This document shows, piece after piece, positions 31,155 through 42,593 of a stretch of DNA of 64,000 nucleotides. Source of the stretch: Micropterix aruncella (lineage: Eukaryota > Arthropoda > Insecta > Lepidoptera > Micropterigidae); NCBI GenBank assembly GCA_944548615.1, contig OX155961.1:28554414-28618413 (forward strand). The letters run 5' to 3'. Under the pieces are notes generated by a model. That model saw nothing but the letters and a program-made list of their open reading frames with translations. It had not been told where the DNA came from and did not search any database. Position 1 is the first letter of the stretch; every line of letters begins with the position of its first letter. Made by a program: the position numbers and the translations under genes.

Positions 31155-32947
31155 AAGTAATTATATTAATCTAGTGTAAATCGTAGATTTAATGTAATTA
31201 TTTATTAGTATAAATCAAAATAGTTATTATAGGAAATATAGGTTAGTTTAGGTTAGGTTGGAAATCAGTACATCTTATTAGCGTAAATCAAGTGATAATA
31301 GATAATATAAGTATGTAGTGACTCATGATAATGAACCGTGAAACATTTAAATCAACAAAAAATTCTGATTCCGAGATTCAATTGACGTAATCTAACAGGC
31401 AAAAATGTCGAATTGCCTGATGACTAATAATATTCAAAGAAATAATAATTTCTGTTTTAAACGAGTCTTTCGCATGCAGCAAATCAGGATTGTATAGAAA
31501 CTGTGTCTTTCATAGTTGCAAATATATTTTCATACGAAAAATACTCCACTTAGCGGCAGAGCTACTGATATATAAGCACGTATAATTAGCATAATTATTC
31601 ACTGTCAACGTTATCACTGGTAAGCCATCTCTTCTATTAACTTATCTTTGGGATAATTAACTTGTCTAAATAATAAACATTGTGTTTATCTTACCGCATG
31701 TACTACGCCGAGGAAACGTCACGTCACAAAGCTGAATGTAAATTATTATTTTTTCAAATTGAAATTATATATTACTACTAAATAAATGAAATTATAAAAT
31801 AAATGAAAGTCACTTATCTGGTCTGTGGCGACCAGGAGCGACTCCACGCCTTTTTTCTTTTCTTCTTTTAGTGTTTGCTATAAAGTGTTTCCTACTGTGG
31901 TATTGAAACCTGACCAAACCAGCTTCCTACTTTCTCCTACAGCGGCAACACAACAATGCGAAAGATGAGAATCAATGCTGAAAAATAATAGGCGATTAGT
32001 GTATATTAAAAACTAATGATTATTATAAAATGTGTATCAATATTTCGGATAAGCCGTCGTCAAAATAAGTGACATTTCTCACGGTTCATTGAGAAATGTC
32101 ACTTATCTCCTGCAATCTATCATCCTGCAAACCGCGACAATCAGGTACTCGTATGAGACTTCGCCTCAACAGAACTATTAATATCATAATATACTAATAG
32201 ATAGGTACATATAATAATAGATAACCTAAATAATAACATTATAACCTAAAAACGTAAGTGTGAAAATGCATATGGACATATTTCTTGAAACATATAAAAA
32301 TAAGTTTATGCTCTTATTTTACCTAAATAAATAAAATTAAATAAAAAAATACGTAGATTTGGAGACAATCGACTCAAAATGTATCGAAATGATAGGTTCA
32401 ACTTTCTCTGGCCGAAGAATTCAGGAACTGGTCATATTAACCGAGTTTACCCATTTGGATGTCGTTGCTCCAGCGCTCACAGTTAGTCCGCTATTAAGCA
32501 TGTGGGAAATTATTGCGGTCGTACGGATAAAAGACAATAAAACGCAACCTTTTGGCGGCGTATTCGCCATAAGCGGGATCTATGGAGAGATTCCTTGCCA
32601 GCGAAAGCGGTTTTATTGCCCGTCTCGCATCCAGCGGTTACTTAATTTTATATTTATTATGGACGGCGGACGGTAAATTAACTCGCGCTATTTTCTTTCA
32701 CCGACTGTACTTGGTTATTAGGGTAGGCCTACACTCGGTTACAGGATTAGTGCGGCGCTAAATTACCTGCAGTAACTACATAATTCTCCGTTTGTCAAAT
32801 AGCTGATGGAGATCTAATTAATGTTAGTACTTACTGCGCGTGATACACCGTTTACCCCCAATTAAGCAATTAGAGATGTGATAAAACATCGAAATATATG
32901 AACTTTACTTAATTGAATTTTATAATTGAACCGGTGATTAAAACAAT
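31155..32947. other. Unassigned DNA; 32.5-32.9 kb of higher complexity
   Basis: Includes a 105-codon plus frame (32359-32676) with no recognised domain. The 32540-32880 stretch is less AT-rich, with homeodomain-like CTAATTAATG at 32815. No gene call is supportable. Confidence 0.35.
32065..32106. repeat. Perfect 17-bp-stem hairpin
   Basis: ATAAGTGACATTTCTCA, loop CGGTTCAT, then the exact reverse complement. Perfect pairing over 17 bp in non-repeat DNA. Confidence 0.85.
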
Positions 32948-33295
32948 GGGCCCGATTGCGTTTTTTCGTGAACTAAAATAGGAACTTATTTCAACTGAAC
33001 GAGACAGGCGAGACAGAGCAATACGTTCGAACAGAATATGAAATGAACCGTCAGGAACGACAGGTAGTTATGGTGCCGATTTTCCGCACCATAACTACCT
33101 GTCGAACTTGTAGACGCCCGAATAAATTTGAAATCATTTCGTGCGGTGTTAGATTCCTCTGCTTTATCTTTAGTGGGTAGTATTAATCCGTAAAAGTGAC
33201 AACCGTTCATTTCACATTCTGCTCTGACGTACTGCTCTGTCTCGTTCACGCAAACTTATTTCGAATTTTAGTTCAAGAGAAACGAAATCGAGCCC
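32948..33295. mobile_element. Foldback MITE (GGGCTCGATT family), copy 1
   Basis: A 348-bp element with about 100-bp inverted ends: GGGCCCGATTGCGTTT on the left, GGGCTCGATTTCGTTT on the right reversed. Both continue into GAACGAGACAG and GAAATGAACGG-type blocks. It is flanked by AAT on both sides. An internal near-palindrome (GGTAGTTATGGTGC with GCACCATAACTACC) marks the middle. A second copy is at 47591-47880. No transposase. Confidence 0.75.
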
Positions 33296-33335
33296 AATAT
33301 GTAGGTATACTGGACTTGGCATGTCGTCTTGCATA

Positions 33336-33398
33336 CTTGTCTTGGTATATGCCTGTTATACGTCTTGGTATACGTCTGTTATACTTGTCTTGGGTAAA
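33336..33398. repeat. Short minisatellite, ~22-bp unit
   Basis: CTTGGTATATGCCTGTTATA and CTTGGTATACGTCTGTTATA repeat, followed by a partial unit. Confidence 0.6.
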
Positions 33399-33519
33399 TG
33401 TCATGATATATCAGTCTTCATCTCGCAAAAAAAAACTCGTTCACAATACTTTACCTTCTCGATAAAACGATAAACAAAATATATATATTCAAAGTACTTC
33501 AATGAACAGAATTAAATTA

Positions 33520-33680
33520 AAATCACTTTTACTTTCCCGGCAGGGAAAGTATTTTGCCCCGAGACGTCCCCCCCCCCCTCCTCGAAACCTAAGTGCTTTA
33601 TCCGACTGAGCTGAAGTTTGGCATGTAGGCATTTTTTGGCCATGGTTAGAGTTGAAAAGTTGTGGTTGAAATCGGTCCAT
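33520..33680 (-). repeat. Dispersed repeat with TTCAGCTCAATCGG box, copy 2
   Basis: On the minus strand: CATGCCAAACTTCAGCTCAG, TCGGATAAAGC, then a G-run and CCGGGAAAGTAAAAGT. Same block order as 23085-23440. The C run (about 33570-33581) is a homopolymer in this copy. A perfect ACTTTCCC..GGGAAAGT palindrome is at the end. Confidence 0.55.
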
Positions 33681-34933
33681 TTGTTTTTTTTTTGTTACAA
33701 TTGTACTTTCTTTGCTTAAATTTGCGGGCTGCGAGGGCCATCCGTTACGCGTACCTATGTCACTGCGCTCTACTACCTATGTACCGCGGCTTCGTGTCTT
33801 TGCTTAGACTCCAACGAGCGCTTATAAGATTTTTCACTAGATTTCCGCTAGGTGGCACTAAGCACGGAAAAAAGGTTAATATTACCTATAAAATCAATGA
33901 TATTACGAAATTCCATACACATTCTACAAAACCTATACGTTAATATAGGTCCTATCGATACTTCCAAACATTTTTGGTGAAAGTGTTTACTAACACTTAT
34001 TTTATAACTTAAGTTAATTTCACCAGATATTTGTGTTAATTTTACGAGTTCTTCCGGCTTATCTAATTAAATATGCAAATAAAGCTTAGTAAGAAGTAAA
34101 AGTCTGTAATAGATTTGACAAAATTAATTTAGTAAATTGTTTATACTGATTACTTGATTTCACTATTAATATACATGTCATAAATTGATTTTTAAAATTA
34201 TATTTTACGAAATTAGTCCCTCTTAAATTTACTTTAGTAAATATATGTATTTTTCTAATAACGACAGTAAGGCTCTAATACCATTTATAATACCAGTATT
34301 ATCAGTAGTTGATAAATTTAAATATATTGTATTAAATAAGACACGTTCTTTAACTTTACTATACTTTACGATTCATTGTGCTTGTTAGAACAAGTGAATT
34401 ACATAAATAATAAAAAAAATGTACATCTACCATTGTACATTAATGTAATTTTACTTTTGCTTTTATAATTAAGTTAAGAATATATTGTTGGTAACTTCAA
34501 CATTCTTGTTTTGTAGTGACTTTTGTACATTTTACAAAAACATACTTTAACAAATTACAACACTTATTTTAACAGCGGCCGTTTCGTAAAATTAACCATT
34601 TTTTCCCGTGAGCTCCTTTTCTTTCAACAAAAATGTTTCGATTTTGCGCAGTCGCAAATGTTTCGATTAAAATGAAATGTTATTTATGGTTACAAATTCC
34701 AACTCTGTTTGCTAAGATAACGCATCTTTCAACATTCTTATGACAGCAATTGTGATTCTGGGAGGTCTTGCCGGGAAAATCACATTTTGCACATCACTTT
34801 TTCTATGAATTTGGGTACTAAAAACCATCCCACATGTTTCCAATTCATGCCGTGTTCGCATGCCGGTTATACAACACCATAACTTTTTATTTATTTTTTC
34901 AACATCGAATCCATAGCAATTTAATCCATTTTT
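33681..34933. other. AT-rich DNA, nothing recognised
   Basis: Short open frames only (for example 33662-33943 and 34712-34942). No shared repeat noticed. Confidence 0.45.
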
Positions 34934-35500
34934 AACCGACAAAAAAGGAGGGAGTTTTTAATTCGGTTGTACCTTTTTTTATTTTTATTACCTTAGAACT
35001 CTGCTATTTATAAACCGATTTGGAAAATTATTTTTTTATTTGAAAGGACATACTTACAGATTGGTCCCATTTTTATTAAAATTCTGTTTTGATGATGAAA
35101 GTAAGTATGACCTGATTCTACACTCTGGGTTGGCTTCCGACGAGGGGACTCCTCAAGGGTCAACAACACAGATTTAAAATTTTGTAGGTATACTCATTCA
35201 GTTATAATAGCCCGTTCTAAGATTTACCATTACATGGCTACTGCGCCCAGGGTTGGCTTTCTATGAGGGGACTCCTCAATGTTCAACAGCACAGACACGA
35301 AATTTTGTATATGTATTCAATTACGACAGCCCGTTGTATGTTTCACCAAGACATAACTGCGGCACCCAGGGTTGGCTTCCAACGAGGGAGCAGTCAACAG
35401 CACAGGCATAAAATTTTGTATACGCATTCAGCTATGATAGCCCGTTCTAAGTATCACCATTACATGGCTGCTGCACTTACAAAAAGTTTTGAAGTCGGTT
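34934..35500. mobile_element. AACCGAC-ended element with internal tandem array
   Basis: It starts AACCGACAAAAAAGGAGGGA and ends with the reverse of AACCGACTTCAAAACTTTTT. Inside are three ~120-bp tandem units, each starting at a CAGGGTTGGCTTCCRACGAG-like block (35127, 35250, 35369) and ending near CATGGCTGCTGC. Elements with AACCGACTTCAAAA ends are, from memory, abundant in lepidopteran genomes. Related tandem units occur at 56607-56830 and 57489-57600. No coding capacity. Confidence 0.65.
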
Positions 35501-36800
35501 GTTTTTTGTTAAAATTTTGTCTATTATGTAGATTAAATTATGAGACATATTGATAATTATTCGTATATTTTTATTACTTTTTAGGACACTATTTTTTTCT
35601 GATAGTTTTCTTATAGTCGTGTGTATTTTCTGAAAAGTTTACACGGGCGAATAAAACCGCGAGCACGGCACCGTCACCAAATTCTGTATTACCGGAGCAT
35701 TCTTGTATCAAGTTTCTCCCTCAACTACATTTGAGCACGAAGCGGGAGGTAGAAACTGTGTCTGCGGTTAGCGAACGAGATTAGTTTGAAGTGGTTTTGG
35801 CTTCTGGTTTGAAGGCATTACGCAGAACATGCCTCACCCCCCCCCCCCCTCTCCCCCCATCCCCCACCCCACCCCCATATTAGTGTTGTCAGCGCTACCG
35901 ACAAAATTAAATGGACTGAGATGTCAGTTAATCAATTAGTAAATATACGATTTCAAACAAATAACAAAACGCTGAAATCGCCGAAGTCGTAATATAATTA
36001 CATAGTTCTCTGTAAATAATCAGAAAAAAAATATTTGTTATAACAGCAAATAAATATTTATTGAAATGCCTGAAATAGCTTTGAAGTAAAAATTCTAGGT
36101 TTATGGTTAGATTTAGCTGAGGACTGCATACAGAGGCCATTAGTGCTCTTGGTAGGCTTGGATGCACCTTTAAAATTAAAATTTCATAACAGCCTTGAGT
36201 AAAAAAAATAAACCGGGTGAGGTATTAACCAAATGTTTCGCTTCAGAGGACTGTCTAATAAATACTTTGATATATTAGTAATATAAAGACATATTGACTA
36301 AGGAGGTATAATATCGTCAGATGAAATCTCGAACCTTCAATCACTTGTAAATGCCCTGGCGTGCTAATTGATGACAAGGTCCGTGAACATGTCCAGAGAT
36401 TTATCTTTGAGTCCATTATACATCGATGTTTTTGGTGAGAGAGTAGAGAGAGCACATATGTTAATATTTGATCGTGTTTATTAGATGTTACATTTTACAT
36501 AGAAAGAGCGACTTACCGATTTGAGTGTGTGACAGAAGATAATGTTATTAGGAGTTAACAAAGCACTCTTTTATAGAATTAACAGAATATTTTAACCTCA
36601 ATAAGAAGAATAATTTGCGTCAATACGATACTGAAAATTATGAAAGACGCGTGAAAGACGCGATTTGATCGATTCTTGGATTAGTCATCAATATACGCAA
36701 ATGAAATTACATTTTTATAACTAGAATTGATATCACGTCATACTATATGTACACTTATTTCGATTGGTGGTATACGCTACACATTCAAAAGGGTCTATAA
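35501..36800. other. Unassigned DNA with a C-rich tract
   Basis: Contains a C-rich run at 35834-35877 (G-rich on the minus strand, possible quadruplex). Otherwise AT-rich. Open frames 35928-36167 and 36255-36455 are not recognisable. Confidence 0.45.
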
Positions 36801-36810
36801 CAAAAATAGA

Positions 36811-37490
36811 TATCTTTGTATTAAAATACCATCAATAATTTACCTGCTTGTTCCTAGAATGCTATCCAAAAGACATCATAACACATTCAGGCGAGAATAA
36901 ACAACATCACACATTACACATTTAGGAATAAAAAATAAAATAAAGAAATGGTTATCGAGCCATGACAGATTAACCATACATCAAATGTTAGACATTATAG
37001 TTCAATAAAACTTAGGTGCACACATTATTATTATATCTTTAGATATGTATGTTGACTATATTTTAATATTGAACTAACTACCAAAAAATATTTAACTGTG
37101 TTGTTATATATTGTTTTGGCAACGAATTGTACTTTTTGACTAGGTATTTATATATTAAATTGTATAATAATTAACATATAATAAATAATAACGACTTTTT
37201 ATTTCTTTTCTTACATATAACTTTATTTTTCTCTTTATTTTAGTTTTAAGACTAGTCTGTTTGTTATTCTCTATTTAATTAAATGTAATATTCCATTTAA
37301 TGCCGATTGTATATGTAATGGATTTGTATTTTATTTATTGTATTATTATTTTTATGTTTTTTTTTAGGATCATATTTAAGGGCAATTTAGTTCAATTAGC
37401 ATTTTACTAAAACTTTTACATATTTTTTGTTATATTAGAGTCCTGTCCACCCTAGAACGGGCTAATCCCCGTTGGGTGACAGCATCAAAT
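36811..37490 (+). pseudogene. LINE pol C-terminus and 3' UTR relic
   Basis: A plus frame reads IIYLLVPRMLSKRHHNTFRR, stop, then HITHLGIKNKIKKWLSSHDR and ends at a stop near 37006. This fits the extreme C-terminus of CR1-like LINE proteins (PR...R..NTF....FKKKIK.WL). It is followed by ~450 bp of AT-rich 3' UTR with TCCACCCTAGAACGGGCTAA and CCCGTTGGGTGACAGC. The RT domain is absent. Confidence 0.55.
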
Positions 37491-37503
37491 AAGCAAGCGT
37501 TAT

Positions 37504-37802
37504 GAGTATGATACGACCAAATCTGGTTCTGAAACAATTATCCGTTGAGTATGATACGACCAGATCTGGTTCCGCGTTTTTTTCACTTCTTTGATGTTCT
37601 CATATTTATTCATAATTATCTAATTGTTTTACAAAATGATATTTCAATATTCTATATTCGAAATTTCAATGCAATCATTGTGCAGTTGTTCTTTTTATGA
37701 TTGGTGTAGTAGTTTCGTAGTTATAGTACTTTAAGTCGATGTCGCCGAAAATCCTGCAATAGAGACAGATGCATCCATGAAAATACCCATTTACTCCAAG
37801 GG
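37504..37802 (-). mobile_element. TTAA-type MITE family 2, copy 2
   Basis: Reverse complement of 1434-1782, including the AACCAGATTTGGTCGTATCA repeat and TGCATTGAAATTTCGAATAT. The end at 37802 (CCAAGGG) is followed by TTAA. The other end lacks the CCCCTTGA terminus, having been lost next to the preceding LINE tail. Confidence 0.65.
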
Positions 37803-37989
37803 TTAAGGTTTTACCATTCGGTTTCTGTTAGTTTTGTAAGCAAAATCAATGTTTTATAGTAATTTATTCTTAAATAATAAATAAATGAATAAAATACGAG
37901 GCAAGACAAAACTACAGATATTTACATCCATATCTCCAGAATAAAAGCTCTTATTATAAAATCCATTATTTTTCAGTTATGGCTACAGA

Positions 37990-39790
37990 ATAATACCCTT
38001 TTTTTATACTTTATTCATTTAATTTTTGTACATTTAGCCTCATTGTTATCAATGTTATAAGTAACTCGGAAAAATTGAAAACCGAAATGCAGCTAATGCT
38101 CATTGCCCACCTAACTAAGACGAAACTGTCCCGTATCTAGGCGGGTCAGAGTAATTAAAATAAATAAAACAACGTATGTTAACAACTAACAATTAGCCTA
38201 ATTAACGCAAAAAAACGTTTTATTTTTATAATTAATGAATGTACTTAATTAAGATTAAATAATATATAATAATAAATAAATAACATTATATTACAAATCA
38301 AAACACTAAATTTGTACGAATAATACATTGTAGGTAATACAATATGGCAAATACACATATTTATACGTAAATACGATTTCAATAAATAATAAATGATATA
38401 TGGTATAAACATATTCATAATTTAATAAAACATATAAATACAATTATAAAAGCACTGCTAAAAAATATGAAATAATATAAATAAAAATATGATATGATAT
38501 ACTATTAATATATACATAATATTTTATATAAATATACAATATTATTTTTAAATTAACCGTTATAAGTACATACGCTTTACAAACCAAGTTTTCAGATTTA
38601 GACCTTCCTAATTCAAATAACCATTTATTAATATTGTCTTTAAACTCTTGACTGTTCTTTAGGTGTTTCCATTTTTCCTCTATGTCATTATATAATTTGG
38701 GACCAATGAAAAAAGCTTGTCGTTGCGCAAGTGTTGTTTGTACTCGAGGAATAAGGAAATTTTGTTTCCGTGAACTCCGAGTATTGCAGTTTTGCTGACT
38801 TTGATCATGTCTATCTTTGTGTTTATGAAAAAATATTATCACATATTTAATAAACAATTGCTTGACGTCCAGAACTTTAGACTCCTTGAAAAGACGCTCT
38901 GACGGGTAAACATTAGGTTTCCTATAAATTATCCGTAACAACAGTTTTTGCGTCTTTATTAGTGGATCCAAGGCCTGTTTTGTGCAAGCACTCCACCCTA
39001 CAATCCCTTAAATCATAAGACTTTGGCATAGAGTGATTTTAATTGTTTTCCGCAATGTACTATATTGCGCAGTTCACGAAAAACATATATTAGTTTCCGT
39101 AATCAATCAGAGAGTTGAATTATGTGGCTAGACCAATTCAGCTTAGAATCCACATTTATTCCAAGATATTTTATGTTATCTACGACACTTAGTCGTTCAC
39201 ATGAGCATGTGCAGTCTTTAAGGCAATTGTGAGAGTGGATTTTAAAGAAGCTGGAGATATGAACTGATCTTAGGCTAAAGTTCATTACTTTAGTTTTCGA
39301 CGAGTTAATTATTAAAATATGTTTATTTAGCCACTCACTAATGGTATCCAGAGTATTTTGTAATTTAAGTCTGACTTCTGCCGAATTAGTCGCTTCCGTT
39401 AACAAGACCGTATCGTGTGCGAATGAGATGACTTTCGCATTAAGTTGGAGTTCACATAATTCATTAATATGTATTAAAAGCAGGAGTAGCCCAAGCACAC
39501 ATCCTTGTGGAACGCCATATCTTATATTTAGTTTATCACTGATCTGTCCATTTATTGCTGTTACCTGAGATCTATGATCTAAGTAACCTCTAAACCATTC
39601 CATGGATACCCCTTTAACTCCAAAGCTCTCCAGTTTTTTACAGAGAATCGGGTGAGACACCGTGTCAAATGCCTTTGACAGGTCGAGGAACGCTGCCATA
39701 ACTTTTCTCCCCTTATCAATATTTACTGATATATATTGGGTAACAGCGATAATTGCATCTTGCGTTCCTCGACCTTTGCTTTAGCCTTGT
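37990..39790 (-). mobile_element. LINE-Y, 5'-truncated 1.8-kb copy
   Basis: On the minus strand: partial RT from 39781, C-terminal region to about 38570, an AT-rich 3' region, and the LINE-Y 3' UTR block (CTGACCCGCCTAGATACGGG, 38090-38150) ending near 37990 with an A-rich tail. The 3' UTR is shared with 26300-26562 and 51195-51470, so this copy identifies the coding part of that family. Confidence 0.8.
38444..39781 (-). pseudogene. LINE-Y reverse transcriptase, truncated and frameshifted
   Basis: From 39781 the frame reads GTQDAIIAVTQYIS, then AAFLDLSKAFDTVSH (RT motif A with catalytic Asp), YGVPQGCVLG, and FAHDTVLLTEA. In the last one the catalytic FADD is FAHD, so activity is lost. Motif NSSKTKVMNF and the LGI.VDS.LNW motif follow to 39103. 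A frameshift separates this from VGWSACTKQALDPLIKTQKL and ERLFKESKVLDVKQLF (38971 to about 38550). This order is that of CR1/jockey-type pol. The N-terminal endonuclease is missing. The last ~40 codons of the frame to 38444 are AT-rich read-through. Confidence 0.85.
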
Positions 39791-40228
39791 CACGCTGTAT
39801 CTCTGTATTTATAAGCTAGAATTGAAGTTAGGCATAGTAATAGTATATATTTATGTACAAATCTTAGGTACAACTTATTCTGTGCTCGTGGCAAAGAATC
39901 GTAAATAGATTGACTGGGACGTATGAAAGCAACCGCTCGGGCCCTTTACGATTTGGCCAATAAACAGAGACGTCAGGCGCCTGCCGCACCTCGCCCGTTG
40001 ATTCGCAGCGCTCGCCGATAGTGGGAACATCGTCATGTGGCTGCTTTATGGCCGGCTCATGCGCGGTGAGCTTGGAAATTCGCCAACGAAAATACACGGG
40101 GGACCTTTCCATTATTTGATTATAATGAATAAAATTAAGGAACCAAAAGTGTATGAAGTATGTATGTAGGAAAGTGTATGAAGTATATTATTATATGAAG
40201 TTGCTTGTAGGAAAATGAGAGGAAACAT
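39791..40228. other. Unassigned DNA
   Basis: An 82-codon minus frame (39864-40112) is not recognised. AGTGTATGAAGTATGTATG repeats imperfectly near 40148-40190. Confidence 0.4.
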
Positions 40229-40572
40229 TAATATAGGGCTGCGCAGGGGAACGGGAAATTTTTGAGTAACCTAGATTTTCACGAAAAAACACTTGAAACA
40301 ATTTTTTTATTTACCTGAGTAATTAAAGATTACATTAAATTTTTACATTAATTCGTAGAATTTTCTTCATTTTTAATTCGTGGAATTTTCTTTGTACGCT
40401 TCGTTGCCCAATCTCTAGCGCAGATGCATGTTGTCGAACGGAGCGGCGAGGGCTCTTTCGATGGAAACTCGAACAGCTTATATGTCCTCTGATATAACGG
40501 CAAAAGATTTAATTTAACTTTAAACAATTATGCGTCGTACTGCTGCTCTGGCTGATGGCAGAAAAATGTGGA

Positions 40573-40599
40573 ACCGCTGGAGCATTTCGCTCCAGCGGT
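40573..40599. repeat. Perfect 11-bp hairpin
   Basis: ACCGCTGGAGC, loop ATTTC, GCTCCAGCGGT. Lies in a GC-rich patch in the 40229-41226 element. Confidence 0.7.
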
Positions 40600-40959
40600 C
40601 CGCCGTTCGGTCCGTTCCGCCCCACGGTTCCAATCCAAGAGAGGGTATATAAAGAGAATCTCGACCCAATCGATTTAATTTTATCAGACTGGCAATTTTT
40701 GTCGAGAATCGGACTAGGGATGTGTATTACTTTTATCGCATGATTTTGTATTTTATTTATTTTATTTTTTGTTAAAAAAAAATTATGCGATTATCGCATC
40801 CGATTCTAGTCCGCGTAAGTTTTAATATAGTTTCTAAAGGTAATTATTACTAATGTTTTAGAGAACTAAATTTTCGTGACGACTAGTCTGTCACACCTTT
40901 GGGTACGTACTGTTCGAACGCCACCTGGAGGCTAAACCAGTTTATTAAAAATAACGCAC

Positions 40960-41112
40960 TCACTTTGTAATCGGATGAGCAGATGGGACACACTCATAAC
41001 GACCTATCTGGTAATGCTGTCGAAATACCTTTTGCGCAGCAGTCTCACTTTCAGCCTGGTTGTAAAACGCTCTTACAGCCAAAGCACGTTCTGCACCACT
41101 CCAGTGCTCCAT
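40960..41112 (-). pseudogene. HTH (DUF4817-like) N-terminal transposase remnant
   Basis: ATG at 41112 opens a 50-codon frame, MEHWSGAERALAVRAFY, then AAQKVFRQHYQIGRY and PSAHPITK, stop. The pattern (E.....V..FY......AAQ..FR..........P....I..W) is that of the helix-turn-helix domain found at the N-terminus of many insect Tc1/mariner-like transposases (DUF4817 type). The frame stops where the second helix of the domain would follow, so it is a broken N-terminus. Its orientation fits the right end at 41226 being the 5' end of the element. Confidence 0.6.
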
Positions 41113-41226
41113 GATTATTAAATAGCAACGCATTCATAACAACTTCGCATAGGTTCCGAACAACTTTACGCCACAACAGTGTTGCCAAATCTAACGTTTA
41201 ATAAACTCTGCGCAACCCTGTATTAA

Positions 41227-42227
41227 GCAAAAATTTGGTAAGGAATTTTGAAGCAAAAATGGAATGTACATAATTTTCCTAAGTAATAAAGAACTTGTCA
41301 CTGATCTTAAACCGTTCTACCTATACAAACGTGCGTGATATGTCCGCTATATCATTGCCCGAATGCAAAAAAACGTAACCTGTATGTTCAGGTACAAATT
41401 AAAAAAAAAAACAAAAAAAAAACAAAAGAAAAACGAACCAATAACCAAAACATAGCGTACGTGATTCGTCAAATTGTTCCTAAAATTCTAAATACAAAAT
41501 AAGGGAATAAATGTGTTTATAGCGTAAAAATATTTTTTGGTATATTGTAAATGAGTATTTTTATTAATAAATCTAATTAAAAAAACCCAACGATTTTTTA
41601 CCTACTTTTTAAAAATATCCCAAAAAATAGGGCGGTTTAATAAACAAAATGTTTAGCTAATCACTTATAGAATGAATTTCATTTTAACTGTTTTTTTGCA
41701 GTGCGTAATGGTAAATACATTCGCTTACAAAATTATACATTTAGCCAAGACCTATAACTATTTGATTATTTGAAAATATAATGCAAAATGAAACGAAAAT
41801 AAACGTAGAATGTATGCGAGAGTGAGAAACAGCTCGGATGTCCTCTCGCACGTACTATTCCACATCCAACTAGCCGCGCTTCAATCAGCTGTTCCGCCTT
41901 GTAGTACGTTGGGGACACGGCTAAAATAGACCAGATACTTCACTTTTTGGTTGGAATAAGCCACTTTCTGTGGTAATAGTAAATACTAAAAGGTAACTTT
42001 TCAGATAGGGAGGCACTTGAAAATCCGTGCAGGAAACAAAATGGCGGCCGTTAAAAATGGCCGCCCTTAGCCGCACTCTTTCTTTTGTATCTCATCTACG
42101 TATCCGATTAGGATTGTTATTTTTGGTTTGGAAGCTCTTGTAAAAAGAACACTTTTTGTCGTTACACATTTATCTCTAAACCTTTGGAGTTCTGCGCAAT
42201 TTTCAAAAAACTAATATTTTTGAATTA
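41227..42227. other. AT-rich DNA, nothing recognised
   Basis: A-rich run at 41400-41435. No gene or shared repeat noticed. Confidence 0.5.
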
Positions 42228-42593
42228 TCAGAAGTTTTGTTTTACATTTGGTGATTTGTCGCGTTCTTTTAGATTTGTTTGCATTCTACAATACAACTTA
42301 ACATATTTCAAACCCTGAAGTAAGACCTTTTCTGCTTCAGAATTTAAAATGTCTTTAAGGCATCCGCTGCTGGCAGATATTAACCCTAAATCTCCGCATA
42401 GTGCCATAGATCGGATCATATGTTGCTTATGTGAAAAATCTATTGTTGTAGACTTAATTTGCCCAGCCACACATATAAAGAACGCTTTCAGAAAATGTAA
42501 TGGAATTTCAGAATCTAGTTGCTGTGCCCCTGGTTTGGATTTACAAAATTTAAACGATGGAGATAGCATAGAAGAAACACTTTGAAAAAACAA
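42228..42593 (-). CDS. Unrecognised open frame, 121 codons
   Basis: A minus-strand frame of 121 codons beginning MFFQSVSSMLSPSF with a stop in AT-rich DNA. It shows no motif I recognise: no transposase catalytic motif, no zinc finger pattern and no signal peptide. A plus-strand frame of 78 codons (42349-42585) covers the same bases, so either, or neither, could be real. Base composition is less AT-rich than the flanks, which is the only hint of coding. It may be a fragment of an exon or of an unknown element. Confidence 0.2.
   Translation of the reverse strand: MFFQSVSSMLSPSFKFCKSKPGAQQLDSEIPLHFLKAFFICVAGQIKSTTIDFSHKQHMIRSMALCGDLGLISASSGCLKDILNSEAEKVLLQGLKYVKLYCRMQTNLKERDKSPNVKQNF

Larger units (their letters stand above)
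40229..41226 (-). mobile_element. Internally deleted Tc1/mariner-like element
   Basis: The ends are inverted: TTAATATAGGGCTGCGCAGG on the left, TTAATACAGGGTTGCGCAGA on the right (reversed). A TA directly outside (C/T)AGGG fits a Tc1/mariner TA target duplication. A 50-codon DNA-binding remnant (40960-41112) lies 115 bp inside the right end. The rest is filler without a DDE domain. GGGTATATAAAGAG at 40643-40656 resembles a TATA box but is unsupported. Confidence 0.6.

Noticed and set aside
33545..33640. tRNA-like A box (AGCTCAGTCGG) on the minus strand
   Set aside because: The same sequence is the TTCAGCTCAATCGG box of the dispersed repeat at 23085 and 63285; no B box or stems.
35834..35877. 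C-rich tract as a regulatory G-quadruplex
   Set aside because: Could fold, but there is no gene context; listed only as low-complexity DNA.
40643..40656. TATATAAA as a core promoter
   Set aside because: Single motif in AT-rich DNA inside a deleted transposon, with no start-site or gene evidence.
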